Assembly: GCA_016790635.1 (NCBI GenBank)
Contig: JAEUOR010000010.1
Coordinates: 124,001 to 188,000, forward strand
Length of the DNA stretch: 64,000 nucleotides
Direction of reading: 5' to 3'
Source: Burkholderiales bacterium
Lineage (GTDB): Bacteria > Pseudomonadota > Gammaproteobacteria > Burkholderiales > JAEUOS01
Shown in pieces: positions 32,541-42,634 of the stretch (its first letter is position 1; each line of letters begins with the position of its first letter). Below the pieces are notes generated by a model that was not told the origin of the DNA, made no database searches, and saw nothing but the letters and a program-made list of their open reading frames with translations. A program made the translations under genes and the position numbers.

Positions 32541-34226
32541 TCAGGCGCCGTCGGTCACCGCACCGCGCGTTGCCGGGCCGACCAGCTTGGTGTACTTGGC
32601 CATGAGGCCGCGCGTATAGCGCGGTGCCGGTGCCTTCCATGCGGCGCGGCGCCTGGCGATCACGTCGTCGGCGACGTTCAAGGACAGGGTCAGGCTGCGC
32701 GCGTCGATGGTGATGGAATCGCCTTCTTCGATGAGCGCGATCAGCCCGCCCTCCTGCGCTTCGGGAGAGACATGTCCGACCACCATGCCCCAGGTACCGC
32801 CGGAGAAGCGACCGTCGGTGATGAGTCCGACCGAATCGCCCAGACCCTGGCCGATCAGCGCCGACGTCGGCGCCAGCATCTCCTGCATGCCGGGACCACC
32901 CTTGGGGCCCTCGTAGCGGATCACCACCACGTCGCCAGCCTTGACCTTGTTGGCGGTGATCGCTTCCATGGTCTCGTTCTCGGAATTGAAGACTCGCGCC
33001 GGCCCCGTGATCGACGGATTCTTGAGCCCGGTGATCTTGGCCACGCAGCCCTCGGGCGCCAGGTTGCCCTTGAGGATCGCCAGGTGCCCTTGCGCGTACA
33101 TCGGGTTGTTCCAGGGGCGGATGACTTCGCCATCCGGCTCCTTTTTCCACTTGGCCAGTTCTTCCGCGATGGTCTTGCCGGTGATGGTCAGGCAGTCGCC
33201 GTTCAGGCAGCCGTGCGCGAGCAGCATGTTGAGGACCACCGGCACCCCGCCGACCCGATGCAGGTCGGTCATCATGAAGCGGCCCGAGGGCTTGAGATCG
33301 CACAGCACAGGGGTCTTCTTGCGCATGCGCTCGAAGTCGTCGATGCTCCATTCGACCTCGGCGGCCGCCGCGATGGCCAGGAAATGCAGGACGCCGTTGG
33401 TCGAGCCGCCGGTGGCCATGATGAGGGCCACGGCATTCTCGATCGACTTCCTGGTGATGATGTCACGCGGCCGGATATTGTTGCGGATCGCCTCCACCAG
33501 CACCTTGGCCGACTGCGCCGCGCTGTCCGCTTTCTCGCCGTCCGGGTTGGCCATTGATGACGAACCCAGCAGCGACAGGCCGAGCGCTTCGAACGATGAC
33601 GACATGGTGTTGGCGGTGTACATGCCGCCGCAGGCGCCGTGCGTCGGACAGGCGTTGCGCTCGACACCGTCGTAATCCTCCTTGGACATCTTGCCGGCCG
33701 AAATCGCCCCGACCGCCTCGAAGGCCGACACCAGATTGACCGGCTGGCCGCGCCAACTGCCGGGCTTGATCGTGCCGCCGTAGACGTAGATGGCCGGCAC
33801 ATTCATGCGCGCCATGGCCATCATGCCGCCCGGCATGTTCTTGTCGCAGGCACCCACCACCAGCACGCCATCCATCAACTGGCCGTTGACCGAGGTCTCG
33901 ATCGCATCCGCGATGACCTCGCGCGAGACCAGCGAATACTTCATGCCCTCGGTGCCCATGCCGATGCCGTCGGTCACGGTCGGCACGCCGAAGACCTGCG
34001 GCATGGCGCCGGCGTCACGCAGCGAGGTCATGGCGCGATCGACCAGCGGCTGGATACCGGCGTTGCACGGGTTCATGTTCGAGTGGCCGTTGGCGACCCC
34101 GACGATGGGCTTGTCGAAGTCGGCATCGCCGAAGCCGACCGCGCGCAGCATGGCGCGGTTGGGGCTGCGGTTGATGCCGCCGGTGATGGTGCGGGAACGC
34201 CAGTTGAGGGGTTTCTGCTCGGCCAT
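32541..34226 (-). CDS. ilvD: Dihydroxy-acid dehydratase
   Basis: 561 residues. It dehydrates 2,3-dihydroxy acids to 2-keto acids in valine and isoleucine synthesis. The three cluster-binding cysteines are visible in NPCNAG (about 54), [10 protein letters not shown] (about 127) and [14 protein letters not shown] (about 199), the pattern of [2Fe-2S]-type enzymes. Other signatures are GGSTNGVLH and the C-terminal [12 protein letters not shown]. It is transcribed divergently from a LysR regulator across a 100-base AT-rich gap, so that regulator is the likely controller. Other ilv genes are not in the window. Confidence 0.96.
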   Translation of the reverse strand: MAEQKPLNWRSRTITGGINRSPNRAMLRAVGFGDADFDKPIVGVANGHSNMNPCNAGIQPLVDRAMTSLRDAGAMPQVFGVPTVTDGIGMGTEGMKYSLVSREVIADAIETSVNGQLMDGVLVVGACDKNMPGGMMAMARMNVPAIYVYGGTIKPGSWRGQPVNLVSAFEAVGAISAGKMSKEDYDGVERNACPTHGACGGMYTANTMSSSFEALGLSLLGSSSMANPDGEKADSAAQSAKVLVEAIRNNIRPRDIITRKSIENAVALIMATGGSTNGVLHFLAIAAAAEVEWSIDDFERMRKKTPVLCDLKPSGRFMMTDLHRVGGVPVVLNMLLAHGCLNGDCLTITGKTIAEELAKWKKEPDGEVIRPWNNPMYAQGHLAILKGNLAPEGCVAKITGLKNPSITGPARVFNSENETMEAITANKVKAGDVVVIRYEGPKGGPGMQEMLAPTSALIGQGLGDSVGLITDGRFSGGTWGMVVGHVSPEAQEGGLIALIEEGDSITIDARSLTLSLNVADDVIARRRAAWKAPAPRYTRGLMAKYTKLVGPATRGAVTDGA

Positions 34227-34326
34227 GGAACATCTCTCGACAGGGGAAGGACAGGTACTTTAGAGCAAGCCGTATAAAACCTCCAATACAATAAAGTCAA
34301 CTTTTCAATACCCTAGAGGTATCGAT
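34227..34326. promoter_or_regulatory. Divergent ilvD-lysR control region
   Basis: This gap is clearly AT-richer than its surroundings, especially 34268-34310. It contains interrupted dyads with T-N11-A spacing of the kind LysR proteins bind (for example TATAAAACCTCCAATA). Promoters for both genes must lie here, but I cannot place the hexamers with confidence. Confidence 0.45.
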
Positions 34327-35250
34327 ATGGAGCTCCGACAATTGCGTCAGTTCGCCGCGGTCGCCGATCACCTGCACTTCGGTCGCGCGGCCCAGGCCCT
34401 GTCCATGGCGCAACCTCCCTTGTCACGCGCGATCCGCAGCCTCGAGCAAGAATTGGGGGTGGCCTTGTTCGAACGCGACAAGAAGCGTGTCGCGCTGGCC
34501 GATGCCGGGGCAGCGCTGCTGCCCGAGGTCAAGGCCCTGCTGGCGGGGGTGGAGCGCCTGGCGCGCACGGCCCGCAGCGCCGCCGAGGGTGAGCGGGGCG
34601 AACTGACCCTGGCGTTCGTGAGCATTGTCGACTATTCCTTCTTGCCGCGCCTGCTCAGGCGTTTCGCGCAGGCCTGGCCCGGCATCCGCCTCGTTCTGCG
34701 CGAGGCCACGACGGACGTGCAGTTGCAGGCGTTGGCGCGCGCGGAGATCGACGTCGGCATCCTGCTCGGGCCATTGACGGAGAAGGGCGGAGCCGGGCCC
34801 GCGGCCCACTGGCTTGAATACCGGCGCGTGCAGACCGAAGCTCTGGTCCTGGCATTGCCCGCCTCTCATCCGCGCTTGAAGGTGAAGGGGTTGGTGGCGC
34901 TGCGCGATTTCGCGCAGGAGCCTTTTCTCGGTTTTCCACGTCATGTCGCGCCGCGCCTGCACGATGCGGTCATCGCCACCTGCGCAGAGGCCGGATTCTC
35001 GCCGCGCATATCGCAGGAGGCGATCCAGATGCAGACCATCATTTCCCTGGTTTCGGCCGGCATGGGGGTCGCTCTCGTGCCCGCATCGCTCATGACCTTG
35101 AAGCGACCAGGCGTCGTCTACCGCGGATTGGGCGGCGGCAAGGCAAGCGCGGTGGAGATCGGCATGGCCTGGCGGCGCGACAATCCTTCCGGTGCGTTGC
35201 GGCGCTTTGTCGCCCAGGCCCAGGTGGGCGCGGCGTCGAAGGCTTCCTGA
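34327..35250 (+). CDS. LysR-family transcriptional regulator
   Basis: 307 residues. The N-terminal winged helix-turn-helix is typical (MELRQLRQFAAVADHLHFGRAAQAL, QPPLSRAIRSLEQELGVALFERDKKRVALADAG), followed by a periplasmic-binding-like effector domain. It is closest in style to BenM/CatR-type regulators, which sense metabolites. Divergence from ilvD suggests it controls that gene, perhaps in response to a branched-chain intermediate; this is inference from position only. Confidence 0.93.
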   Translation: MELRQLRQFAAVADHLHFGRAAQALSMAQPPLSRAIRSLEQELGVALFERDKKRVALADAGAALLPEVKALLAGVERLARTARSAAEGERGELTLAFVSIVDYSFLPRLLRRFAQAWPGIRLVLREATTDVQLQALARAEIDVGILLGPLTEKGGAGPAAHWLEYRRVQTEALVLALPASHPRLKVKGLVALRDFAQEPFLGFPRHVAPRLHDAVIATCAEAGFSPRISQEAIQMQTIISLVSAGMGVALVPASLMTLKRPGVVYRGLGGGKASAVEIGMAWRRDNPSGALRRFVAQAQVGAASKAS

Positions 35251-35424
35251 GGCAGCATCTGCCACGACGTGCCCAGCCGACGTTCTGTTTGCACGACGAG
35301 GAATCCCTGCGGTCCTGGGTCGCGATGCACGCAACCTCCACGCAAACATGCCGTGCGTGGCATTTGCCCGGTGTGATCGCCGGCTCGGCGAGATAATCGC
35401 ACCACAAACACTCTTGCGGCCGCA

Positions 35425-36285
35425 ATGCTGATCCATCCGGACTTTGACCCGATCGCCGTTTCGCTGGGCCCGCTGGCGATCCGCTGGTACGGACTCATGT
35501 ATCTGGCGGCGTTTGTCGCCTTTGTGGTGCTGTGCCGGATGCGGGCAGCACAAAGACCCGAGTCGGGCTGGAACGCGCGCATGATCGACGACGTGCTGTT
35601 CTTCGGGGTCCTGGGAGTGATCCTCGGCGGACGCTTGGGTTATGTCGTCTTTTACAAGCCGGCGCACTTCCTTGCGAACCCGGCCGAAATCCCCATGCTC
35701 TGGCAGGGCGGCATGTCGTTTCACGGCGGATTTCTCGGCGTGCTCCTCGCCATGCTTTTGTACGCGCGCTCGCGTCGCCTGCAGTTCTGGAGCGTCATGG
35801 ACTTCATCGCGCCGGCCGTGCCGATCGGCCTCGCGTTGGGTCGGCTCGGCAATTTCATCAACGGCGAACTGTGGGGGCGGGCGTCCAGCCTGCCTTGGGC
35901 GATGGTGTTTCCGCAGGCAGGCGACGGCATCGCCCGCCATCCTTCGCAGCTCTACCAGATGGCGCTGGAGGGTTTTTTGCTCTTCTTCGTGCTGTGGCGG
36001 TACGCCGCGCGGCCGCGCCCGGCCGGCGCGGTGGCGGGTCTGTTCCTGGCAGGCTACGGGGTGTGCCGCTTTGTCGTGGAGTTCGCGCGCGAGCCGGATG
36101 CATACCTGGGCTTGCTGTCGCTGGGACTGTCGATGGGACAGTGGCTGTCCCTGCCCATGATCGTGGGCGGCATCTGGCTCATGCGCTGGGCGTACGGGCA
36201 GCCTGCGAGCGCAGCGTCTCCCCCAGATCGTTCCACACCTTCTGGTCCGCCAGGCGGCCGTCGCGCACGGCGAAGCGGTCGATGA
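35425..36285 (+). CDS. lgt: Prolipoprotein diacylglyceryl transferase
   Basis: 286 residues with about seven membrane segments. It transfers diacylglycerol from phosphatidylglycerol to the lipobox cysteine of prolipoproteins in the inner membrane. Visible are [43 protein letters not shown] and the family signature [14 protein letters not shown]. The last 107 bases overlap the end of the convergent gene at 36179. The final 35 residues (Pro/Ser/Arg-rich) are not typical of Lgt and may reflect a lost earlier stop. Confidence 0.95.
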   Translation: MLIHPDFDPIAVSLGPLAIRWYGLMYLAAFVAFVVLCRMRAAQRPESGWNARMIDDVLFFGVLGVILGGRLGYVVFYKPAHFLANPAEIPMLWQGGMSFHGGFLGVLLAMLLYARSRRLQFWSVMDFIAPAVPIGLALGRLGNFINGELWGRASSLPWAMVFPQAGDGIARHPSQLYQMALEGFLLFFVLWRYAARPRPAGAVAGLFLAGYGVCRFVVEFAREPDAYLGLLSLGLSMGQWLSLPMIVGGIWLMRWAYGQPASAASPPDRSTPSGPPGGRRARRSGR

Positions 36286-36583
36286 AGCGAATGCCGGAGA
36301 ACGGCGTGCCGTCGGGCCATTGGCCCGACAGGGTGCCGAAACAGTAAATCACGCCGTCGTCGAGCGTGCCGACAGCATCATATCGGTCGTAGGTCTTGCG
36401 TACGAATTTGTAGCGCGGCTTGGCCCATTCCAGGACCTGGGCAAGCGAGTCCATGCGTACCGGGCCGGGGAATTCCATCGAGAAGCCGGGCGCAAGGAAG
36501 GATTGCGCGAGCGTCAGGTCGCGCGCCTCCATCGCGTCCAGATAAGTGCGTACCAGATCCTGCAGGGAGGCGATGGCTTTCAT
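36179..36583 (-). CDS. NTF2/SnoaL-like small protein
   Basis: 134 residues forming a cone-shaped NTF2-like fold by pattern: helical start ([25 protein letters not shown]), then strands ([43 protein letters not shown]). Such proteins include isomerases, dehydratases and accessory subunits, so no reaction can be assigned. It is the last of three overlapping minus-strand genes (MaoC-like, acetyltransferase, this one) and its 3' end overlaps lgt. Confidence 0.75.
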   Translation of the reverse strand: MKAIASLQDLVRTYLDAMEARDLTLAQSFLAPGFSMEFPGPVRMDSLAQVLEWAKPRYKFVRKTYDRYDAVGTLDDGVIYCFGTLSGQWPDGTPFSGIRFIDRFAVRDGRLADQKVWNDLGETLRSQAARTPSA

Positions 36584-37047
36584 TCGCTGCGCAGCACGCG
36601 TCGCATGCGGATCTGGTTGACGCGGCCGTAGTAGGCGCCGGTGCGCCGGCTCTGCTCGACAAAGCCGGCGCGCAGATAAAGGTCGTAGGCCGCCAGGTTG
36701 TCCTCGCGCAGTTCGACAGCCACCTCGCGCACGCCGGCAACCTCGGCAGTGCGCATGAGCCAGTCAAGCAGGCGCCGCGCCAACCCGTTGCGCCGCTGCT
36801 GCGGAGATACGGCCAGCAGCGCAAGGTAGGCGTCATCCTCGCCATAGCCCATGACGGCAAACCCGGCCATGCGCTCCCCCACCTGGGCGACGATGACGTT
36901 GTGGCGGCCGGAGCGGATGAAACGCTCGATGTCCGGCGGCTGCCAGCGCCACGGCAACCCGGCCTCGATGGTGTCGCGTGACAGGCGCGCGATGGCGGCG
37001 GCTTCGTCCTGCCGCGCGAAGCGAATCTGCGCGGCGGCGGTTCTCAC
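36580..37047 (-). CDS. GNAT-family acetyltransferase (RimI-like)
   Basis: 155 residues from a GTG at 37047 that overlaps the upstream stop as GTGA; a much longer in-frame opening upstream is a shadow of the MaoC-like gene. The acetyl-CoA-binding motif is clear ([24 protein letters not shown]), followed by [30 protein letters not shown]. It resembles ribosomal-protein N-acetyltransferase RimI, but the substrate is unknown. It overlaps both neighbours by four bases and so is translationally coupled. Confidence 0.85.
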   Translation of the reverse strand: MRTAAAQIRFARQDEAAAIARLSRDTIEAGLPWRWQPPDIERFIRSGRHNVIVAQVGERMAGFAVMGYGEDDAYLALLAVSPQQRRNGLARRLLDWLMRTAEVAGVREVAVELREDNLAAYDLYLRAGFVEQSRRTGAYYGRVNQIRMRRVLRSE

Positions 37048-37502
37048 TCGTAGCGCCGGCTGACCGATTCGGCGACGCATGCGGGCTTGTCCTGGCCCTC
37101 GATCTCGATGGTCGCCGTCATCGTGACCTGCTTGCCTCCAGGGATGTCCTCGACCGACTTGATCGCGTAGCGCCCGCGCAGGCGCGAGCCGACCTTGACC
37201 GGATTGGTGAAGCGGACCTTGTTGGTGCCGTAATTCACCCCCATCCTGACCGACGGCATCTTGATGCACTGCTCGGAGAAGAGCGGCAGCATCGACAGCG
37301 TGAGGAAGCCGTGCGCAATCGTCGTGCCGAAAGGCGAGTCCTTGGCGCGCACCGGGTCGACGTGAATCCACTGATGATCGCCGGTGGCCTCGGCGAATCT
37401 GTCGATGCGCTCCTGCGTGACCGTCACCCAGTCGCTGATCGCGATCTCCTGGCCGATCATGTTCTTCAGGTCCTCGAGGCGCGCGATTTCGGCGATCTTC
37501 AT
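37044..37502 (-). CDS. MaoC-like hot-dog hydratase
   Basis: About 152 residues from the ATG at 37502, which has GGAG nine bases upstream; ATGs at 37511 and 37508 and a frame open to 37574 are alternatives. The hot-dog fold hydratase signature is visible: DWVTVTQERIDRFAEATGDHQWIHVDPVRA, FGTTIAHGFLTLSMLP and NYGTNKVRFTNPVKVGSRLRG, including the catalytic Asp/His pair. It is likely an (R)-specific enoyl-CoA hydratase. It may relate to the acyl-CoA genes at 39.4-43.8 kb, although a separate operon lies between. Confidence 0.88.
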   Translation of the reverse strand: MKIAEIARLEDLKNMIGQEIAISDWVTVTQERIDRFAEATGDHQWIHVDPVRAKDSPFGTTIAHGFLTLSMLPLFSEQCIKMPSVRMGVNYGTNKVRFTNPVKVGSRLRGRYAIKSVEDIPGGKQVTMTATIEIEGQDKPACVAESVSRRYE

Positions 37503-37624
37503 GCGCATCATCTCCGGCTGCAAATGACGGTCGATTATACTGATCGCGATTGCGCGTTGGCGCCCGAGATCCACCTTCCACCGCGCCCGCGCGACAGTGC
37601 GTCGTGCATGCGCGCGGAGCGCCG

Positions 37625-38545
37625 ATGTCGCACGCTGCTCCTGCCATCCCCTTGCCCGATCACCTGGTCCCGTTCCTCTTCGAAGGTGCCGACGTGCGCG
37701 GCGCCTTTGTCAGCCTGGACACCACCTGGCGCGAGGTGCTCGCGCGTCGCGACTACGCGCCGCCGGTACGCGCGCTCCTGGGCGAAGCGATGGCCGCCGG
37801 AGCCTTGCTGGCCGCCAACCTCAAGGCGGCCGGTACCCTGGTGCTGCAGACCCAGTCGACCGATCCGCAGGCACCGGTACGGCTGATGGTCGTCGAATGC
37901 AGCGCGAACCTGGATATGCGCGCGACTGCCAAACTCGGCGCGGCGCTCGCCCCGGGCGACGATACGCCGGACCTCGCGCAGTTGACCGGCGATGCCCGCC
38001 TTGTGGTTACGCTCGACCCGCGCGATGGCCGCGAAGCCTACCAGGGCGTGGTGCCGCTGACCGGTACCGCTCTGGGGCCGGCGCTCGAGCACTACATGCA
38101 GACCTCCGAGCAGGTCGACTCGGTCTTGGTCCTCGGCGCCGACGCGACGCGCGCGGCGGGCCTCCTTCTGCAGCGCCTGCCTATCGAGGGCGGTGCGGGC
38201 GACGTTGTCTCGCGTTGGGACGAGGCGCGCGCACTGGCCGCGACCCTCGGGCGTTCCGAATTGCTCGCGGCCGACGCAATGACACTCGCGAGGCGCCTCT
38301 TTCACGCCATCGACCTGCGGGTCTTTCGCGAGCGACCGGCGCGTTTCGCCTGCCGCTGCTCGCGTGCGCGGGTCGCAGACATGCTGCGCATGCTGGGGGC
38401 GGAGGAAGTGAGTGCGGTTGTCGCGGAGCAGGGGCAGGTGGCGGTCGACTGCGAGTTCTGTGGCCGCGGCTACAGCTTCGATGCCGTTGATGCTGCGCAA
38501 CTGTTTGCTCCTCCGGCGGGCCCGGCGAGCACGGCGCGGCACTGA
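37625..38545 (+). CDS. hslO: Redox-regulated chaperone Hsp33
   Basis: 306 residues. Hsp33 is a holdase chaperone activated by oxidation. The zinc-binding cysteines are in place: C243 and C245 (CRC) and C276 and C279 (CEFC). Family sequence includes [42 protein letters not shown] and FRCSR-like [14 protein letters not shown]. The ATG at 37625 starts the family N-terminus. The upstream gene is divergent. Confidence 0.95.
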   Translation: MSHAAPAIPLPDHLVPFLFEGADVRGAFVSLDTTWREVLARRDYAPPVRALLGEAMAAGALLAANLKAAGTLVLQTQSTDPQAPVRLMVVECSANLDMRATAKLGAALAPGDDTPDLAQLTGDARLVVTLDPRDGREAYQGVVPLTGTALGPALEHYMQTSEQVDSVLVLGADATRAAGLLLQRLPIEGGAGDVVSRWDEARALAATLGRSELLAADAMTLARRLFHAIDLRVFRERPARFACRCSRARVADMLRMLGAEEVSAVVAEQGQVAVDCEFCGRGYSFDAVDAAQLFAPPAGPASTARH

Positions 38546-38560
38546 GCGCTTGGCCGGCGC

Positions 38561-38589
38561 TTGCGCGCGTCGGCAATATACTGTATAAA
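38561..38589 (+). promoter_or_regulatory. lexA promoter
   Basis: TTGCGC (38561-38566), a 17-base spacer and TATAAA (38584-38589) form a sigma-70-type promoter 31 bases before the lexA start. The SOS box overlaps the -10 element. Confidence 0.65.
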
Positions 38590-38596
38590 GCGACAG
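38581..38596 (+). promoter_or_regulatory. LexA operator (SOS box)
   Basis: CTGTATAAAGCGACAG matches the proteobacterial CTG-N10-CAG operator. It overlaps the -10 of the lexA promoter, so LexA should repress its own gene and be released upon DNA damage. Confidence 0.88.
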
Positions 38597-38619
38597 TTCC
38601 CACTCGTGGAGTCGCGCCC

Positions 38620-39246
38620 ATGGCCATCGGCCTTACCTCACGCCAGTCCGAGATCCTCGATTTCATCCGCGACACGGTCAAGCGCACGGGCCTGCCGCCG
38701 ACGCGCGCCGAGATCTCGGCGACCTTCGGGTTTCGCTCGCCCAATGCGGCCGAAGAGCACCTGCGCGCGCTGGCGCGCAAAGGCGCGATCGAGATCGCCA
38801 GCGGTACCGCGCGTGGTATCCAGTTGGCTGAGCAACTCTCGGGTGCCATGCAGTCCATCGTGGCGCTGCCCCTTATCGGCCGCGTCGCTGCCGGCAGCCC
38901 GATCCTGGCCGAGCAGAACATCGATCGCCACATGCCGGTCGATCCGGCGGTCTTCAAGCCGCAGGCCGATTACCTGCTCAAGGTGAAGGGCGAATCGATG
39001 CAAGGCATCGGTATTCTTGACGGCGACCTGCTGGCGGTGCACTCGCAGAGCGAGGCGCGCAACGGGCAGGTGGTGGTGGCGCGAATCGACAACGAGGTCA
39101 CGGTCAAGCGCTACTTCCGCAAGGGGGGCACGATCGAACTGGTCGCCGAGAATCCCGCGTTCAAGCCAATCCTGGTCGACGGGCGCTCTGGCGAGTTTGC
39201 CATCGAGGGCCTCGCCGTCGGCGTGATTCGCGCAGCAGCGCTGTAG
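38620..39246 (+). CDS. lexA: SOS-response repressor LexA
   Basis: 208 residues. The N-terminal winged helix ([34 protein letters not shown]) is followed by the self-cleavage domain. The scissile bond is Ala91-Gly92 (GRVAAGSP). The catalytic pair is Ser126 ([10 protein letters not shown]) and Lys163 (EVTVKRYF). RecA filaments trigger autocleavage and derepression of DNA repair genes. The gene carries its own operator and a terminator, so it forms a single-gene unit. Confidence 0.97.
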   Translation: MAIGLTSRQSEILDFIRDTVKRTGLPPTRAEISATFGFRSPNAAEEHLRALARKGAIEIASGTARGIQLAEQLSGAMQSIVALPLIGRVAAGSPILAEQNIDRHMPVDPAVFKPQADYLLKVKGESMQGIGILDGDLLAVHSQSEARNGQVVVARIDNEVTVKRYFRKGGTIELVAENPAFKPILVDGRSGEFAIEGLAVGVIRAAAL

Positions 39247-39304
39247 GCCGGGGCGGGCGCAGCAGGGCGAAGCGTCGGGTCCGCCCCGGCGTGACCGACT
39301 GGCG

Positions 39305-39351
39305 GGGCGCAGCCCGGCAGCCTTGCTGCTGCCGGGGCCGCGCCCATTTTT
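39305..39351 (+). terminator. Rho-independent terminator after lexA
   Basis: A long GC-rich stem, with CCCGGCAGC pairing GCTGCCGGG and GGGCGC pairing GCGCCC outside it, is followed by ATTTTTG. It lies 59 bases after the lexA stop and before the convergent acyl-CoA dehydrogenase. Confidence 0.8.
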
Positions 39352-39369
39352 GTTTACGCAGCCACGCTC

Positions 39370-40641
39370 TTACGCTCCGCGCGTGATCGGGACTTCGACC
39401 TTGTCGGCCGCGCCGGGAATCTTCATGTGCTTGGCCAGTTCCAGCTTGGCGATCATGTTGCGGTGGACTTCGTCCGGCCCGTCGGCAAAGCGCAGGGTGC
39501 GCTGGTGCGCCCACAGGCTGGCCAGCGGGAAATCGCCCGACACCCCGCCGCCGCCATGCACCTGCATGGCCCAATCAATGACCTTGCCCGCCATGTTGGG
39601 GGCCATCACCTTGATCATCGCGATTTCGGTACGCGCGATCTTGTTGCCCACCGTGTCCATCATGTAGGCAGCCTTCAGGGTCAGGAGACGCGCCGAATCG
39701 ATCATGATGCGCGCCTCGGCAATGCGCTCCTGGGTCACGGTCTGCTCGGAGACGGCCTTGCCGAAGGCGACGCGCGCCATGGCGCGCTTGCACATGAACT
39801 CCAGCGCCCGCTCGGCCGCGCCGATGGAGCGCATGCAGTGGTGGATGCGCCCGGGCCCCAGGCGGCCCTGCGCGATCTCGAAGCCGCGCCCTTCACCCAG
39901 GAGCATGTTGCTGGCCGGGACGCGCACGTCCTTGAACACCATTTCAGCGTGGCCATGCGGCGCGTCGTCGTAGCCGAAGACGGTCAGCGGACGGACGATG
40001 GTGATGCCCGGGGTGTCGCGCGGCACCAGGATCATCGACTGCTGCGAGTGACGCGCCGCGGTCGGGTCGGTCTTGCCCATGAAGATGAAGATCTTGCAGC
40101 GCGGATCGGGCGCGCCGGAAGACCACCACTTGCGGCCGTTGATGACATAGTGGTCGCCGTCGCGCCGGATCGATGACTGGATGTTGGTCGCATCCGACGA
40201 TGCGACATCGGGCTCGGTCATCGCGAAACAGGAGCGGATCTCGCCGCGCAGGAGCGGATCCAGCCAGGCGCGCTTCTGTTCCTCGGTGCCGTAGCGTTCC
40301 AGGGTCTCCATGTTGCCGGTGTCCGGCGCCGAGCAGTTGAAGACTTCGGACGACCAGGGCGCGCGGCCCATGATCTCGCACAGCGGGGCGTAGTCGAGGT
40401 TGGACAGGCCGCCGCCGGGAGCGCGCTCGGAGCGCGGCAGGAACATGTTCCACAATCCCGCCGCGCGCGCCTTGACCTTCAGGTCCTCGATGATCTGCAG
40501 CGGCACCCAGGGATTGCCCTTGGCGCGATTGGCCTCGATCTCGGCATGGTGCGCGTGCTCGTTGGGATAGATGTGCTTGTCCATGAATTCGATCAAGCGA
40601 CCTTGCAGTTCCTTGCATCTGGGCGAGTATTCGAATTCCAT
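39370..40641 (-). CDS. Acyl-CoA dehydrogenase
   Basis: 423 residues from the ATG at 40641, preceded by AAGGAG; the frame is open further upstream without family sequence. FAD-dependent fold with [31 protein letters not shown] and a C-terminal [33 protein letters not shown]. The sequence is of the ACAD10/11-like group ([14 protein letters not shown] start, DKHIYPNE), which is often encoded beside the phosphotransferase type found next. It is the last gene of the thiolase-hydratase-phosphotransferase-dehydrogenase unit. The chain-length range is not predictable. Confidence 0.92.
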   Translation of the reverse strand: MEFEYSPRCKELQGRLIEFMDKHIYPNEHAHHAEIEANRAKGNPWVPLQIIEDLKVKARAAGLWNMFLPRSERAPGGGLSNLDYAPLCEIMGRAPWSSEVFNCSAPDTGNMETLERYGTEEQKRAWLDPLLRGEIRSCFAMTEPDVASSDATNIQSSIRRDGDHYVINGRKWWSSGAPDPRCKIFIFMGKTDPTAARHSQQSMILVPRDTPGITIVRPLTVFGYDDAPHGHAEMVFKDVRVPASNMLLGEGRGFEIAQGRLGPGRIHHCMRSIGAAERALEFMCKRAMARVAFGKAVSEQTVTQERIAEARIMIDSARLLTLKAAYMMDTVGNKIARTEIAMIKVMAPNMAGKVIDWAMQVHGGGGVSGDFPLASLWAHQRTLRFADGPDEVHRNMIAKLELAKHMKIPGAADKVEVPITRGA

Positions 40642-40732
40642 TTCTTGCTCCTTGAAAGACCGCTTCACTGTGACGGCCGGCACACGGTGCCGGCCTGGGG
40701 GGTTGAAAACAGTTGACCGGTGCGTAGCGCCA

Positions 40733-41800
40733 TCATCGATTGGCTGCAGACGCGACCCGTGCCCAGCCCATCTCCGCCAGAGGACGCGCGCGTCGCCCGG
40801 CGTCGAGCGCCTGCTGGCTGGCCGCGGTGCCATCGAGGTAGCGTTTCATGATGCCCTGGGTGATGCCGGCCAGGCGAAACATGTTGTAGGCCAGGTAGAA
40901 GTTCCAGTCGCGCGTGTTCACGGCCCGCCCGGTGTTGCGCTCGTAGGTCGCGATGTAGGCGGCTTCGTCCGGAATGCCCAGGTCGGCCAGATCCAGGCCG
41001 CCGATGCCGCGGAACTGCCCCGGGGCGATATGCCAGCTCATGCAGTGGTAGGAAAAGTCGGCCATCGGATGGCCGAGAGTCGACAATTCCCAATCGAGCA
41101 CTGCCAGCACGCGCGGCTCGGTGGGATGGAAGATCATGTTGTCGAGGCGATAGTCGCCGTGCACGATCGCGACCTCATCGCCCGGCGGAATGTGCTCCGG
41201 CAGCCACGCGATCAAGTGATCCATGGCCTCGATCTTCTCGGTCTCGGATATCCGGTACTGCTTGGACCAGCGCTCGATCTGGCGGGCAAAGTAGTTGCCC
41301 GGCTTGCCGAAGCTCTCCAGGCCGATGGCCTTGTAGTCCGTGGTGTGCAGGAGCGCGATGACGCGATTCATCTCCGCGTAGACCGCGGAGCGCTCCGCGG
41401 GCGACATGCCGGGCAGCGCCTGGTCCCACAGCACGCGTCCCTCGACGCATTCCATGATGTAGAAGGCGCGCCCGATGATGCTTTCGTCCTCGCACAGGCA
41501 GTGCATGCGCGCCACCGGGAAGCCGGTCTTGCCGAGCGCGTCCTGGACCCGGTACTCGCGCTCGATGGCATGCGCCGACGGCAGCAGCTTGGCCGCCGGC
41601 GCCGGCTTGCTGCGCATCACATAACTCTTGCTGCCAGCACGCAGCTTGAACGTCGGATTGGACTGCCCGCCCTTGAACTGCTCCACCTCGAGGGGGCCGG
41701 CGAAGCCCTCGACGCGCTCCTTGAGGTAGGCCGCCAGCGCCGCGACATCGAACTTCTGTCGCTCGGTGACGGGCTGGGTGCCGATAAAGTCTTCGAACAC
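40733..41800 (-). CDS. Aminoglycoside-phosphotransferase-fold kinase (ACAD10/11 N-domain type)
   Basis: 355 residues from a GTG start with GGAGG upstream. The protein-kinase-like fold shows [35 protein letters not shown], the catalytic loop [15 protein letters not shown] and the metal-binding [18 protein letters not shown]. In animals this domain is fused to an acyl-CoA dehydrogenase (ACAD10/11), where it phosphorylates 4-hydroxyacyl-CoA so that the oxygen can be eliminated. The dehydrogenase encoded next is the matching half, so the pair may process hydroxylated fatty acids. This is inference from family and context, not an antibiotic-resistance call. Confidence 0.88.
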   Translation of the reverse strand: MFEDFIGTQPVTERQKFDVAALAAYLKERVEGFAGPLEVEQFKGGQSNPTFKLRAGSKSYVMRSKPAPAAKLLPSAHAIEREYRVQDALGKTGFPVARMHCLCEDESIIGRAFYIMECVEGRVLWDQALPGMSPAERSAVYAEMNRVIALLHTTDYKAIGLESFGKPGNYFARQIERWSKQYRISETEKIEAMDHLIAWLPEHIPPGDEVAIVHGDYRLDNMIFHPTEPRVLAVLDWELSTLGHPMADFSYHCMSWHIAPGQFRGIGGLDLADLGIPDEAAYIATYERNTGRAVNTRDWNFYLAYNMFRLAGITQGIMKRYLDGTAASQQALDAGRRARPLAEMGWARVASAANR

Positions 41801-41815
41801 GAACGCCTCCGCGGC

Positions 41816-42634
41816 CTACTTTGACTTTCGCTCGCAGCCGAAGTCCGGAGCGCGCTTCTCCAGGAATGCCGCGATTCCTTCGCGCCCCTCCGAGCCGTGC
41901 ACCGATTCGACCATGAAATCCCGCTCCAGGTCGAGCTGCGCATCCTGGGCGGCCACCGCGGCGTTGGACAGGCGCTTGATGCGACCGAGAGCCTCGCCGG
42001 GACCGCGCGTCAGGCGTTCGGCCAGGCGCAGCGCTTCGTCGAGCGCCGTGCCCGACCTTACACAGCGGGAGACCACGCCGGCCGCGGCCAGGCGCGGCGC
42101 GTCGATCGGTTCGCCCAGCGCCATCAGCTCGTAGGCCAGCTGGCGTGGCAGCAACTGGCCCAGCATGGCCGATCCGCCGCCATCAGGGGTCAGGCCGATC
42201 TTGACGTAGGCCATGATGAAGCGTGCATCCTCGGCCGCCACAATGAGGTCGCACTGCAGTGCGATCGAGAAGCCGGCGCCCGCCGCCGCGCCTTCGACAG
42301 CCGCGATGAAAGGCAGCGGGCAGGCGCGCATCCGGCGGACCGCGCCGTGCAGGATGTCGATGCTGGCGGCCTGGTGTTCGCGCGGTTTGCTCTGGTTGTC
42401 GCGCAGGCGATTCAGATTGCCGCCGCCGCAGAAGATGCCGCCGTCACCTGTGATGACGAAGGCGCGCAAGGTCGGATCGGCGGCGGCGCGATCCACCGCT
42501 TCGCCCAGTCCACGATAGACGGCGGGTCCGAGCGCATTGCGCTGGGCGGGGTTGCTGATGGTGAGGATTTCGACCGCGCCGCGCCGCTCCACGTGGAGGC
42601 GAGTCTCGGCTGCGGCCGCTTGCGCTGCGGTCAT
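41816..42634 (-). CDS. Enoyl-CoA hydratase/isomerase family protein
   Basis: 272 residues from the ATG at 42634, which overlaps the thiolase stop (ATGA). The crotonase fold is clear: NPAQRNALGPAVYRGL, FCGGGNLNRL, and the oxyanion-hole region FIAAVEGAAAGAGFSIALQCDLIVA followed by YVKIGLTPDGGGSAML. In the second active-site segment the usual hydratase glutamate is replaced (GLTPDGG), as in several isomerase-type members, so hydration should not be assumed. Confidence 0.88.
   Translation of the reverse strand: MTAAQAAAAETRLHVERRGAVEILTISNPAQRNALGPAVYRGLGEAVDRAAADPTLRAFVITGDGGIFCGGGNLNRLRDNQSKPREHQAASIDILHGAVRRMRACPLPFIAAVEGAAAGAGFSIALQCDLIVAAEDARFIMAYVKIGLTPDGGGSAMLGQLLPRQLAYELMALGEPIDAPRLAAAGVVSRCVRSGTALDEALRLAERLTRGPGEALGRIKRLSNAAVAAQDAQLDLERDFMVESVHGSEGREGIAAFLEKRAPDFGCERKSK

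Noticed and set aside
40733..41800. Aminoglycoside resistance gene
   Set aside because: The fold is shared, but the sequence and acyl-CoA operon context fit the ACAD10/11-type kinase rather than a resistance enzyme.
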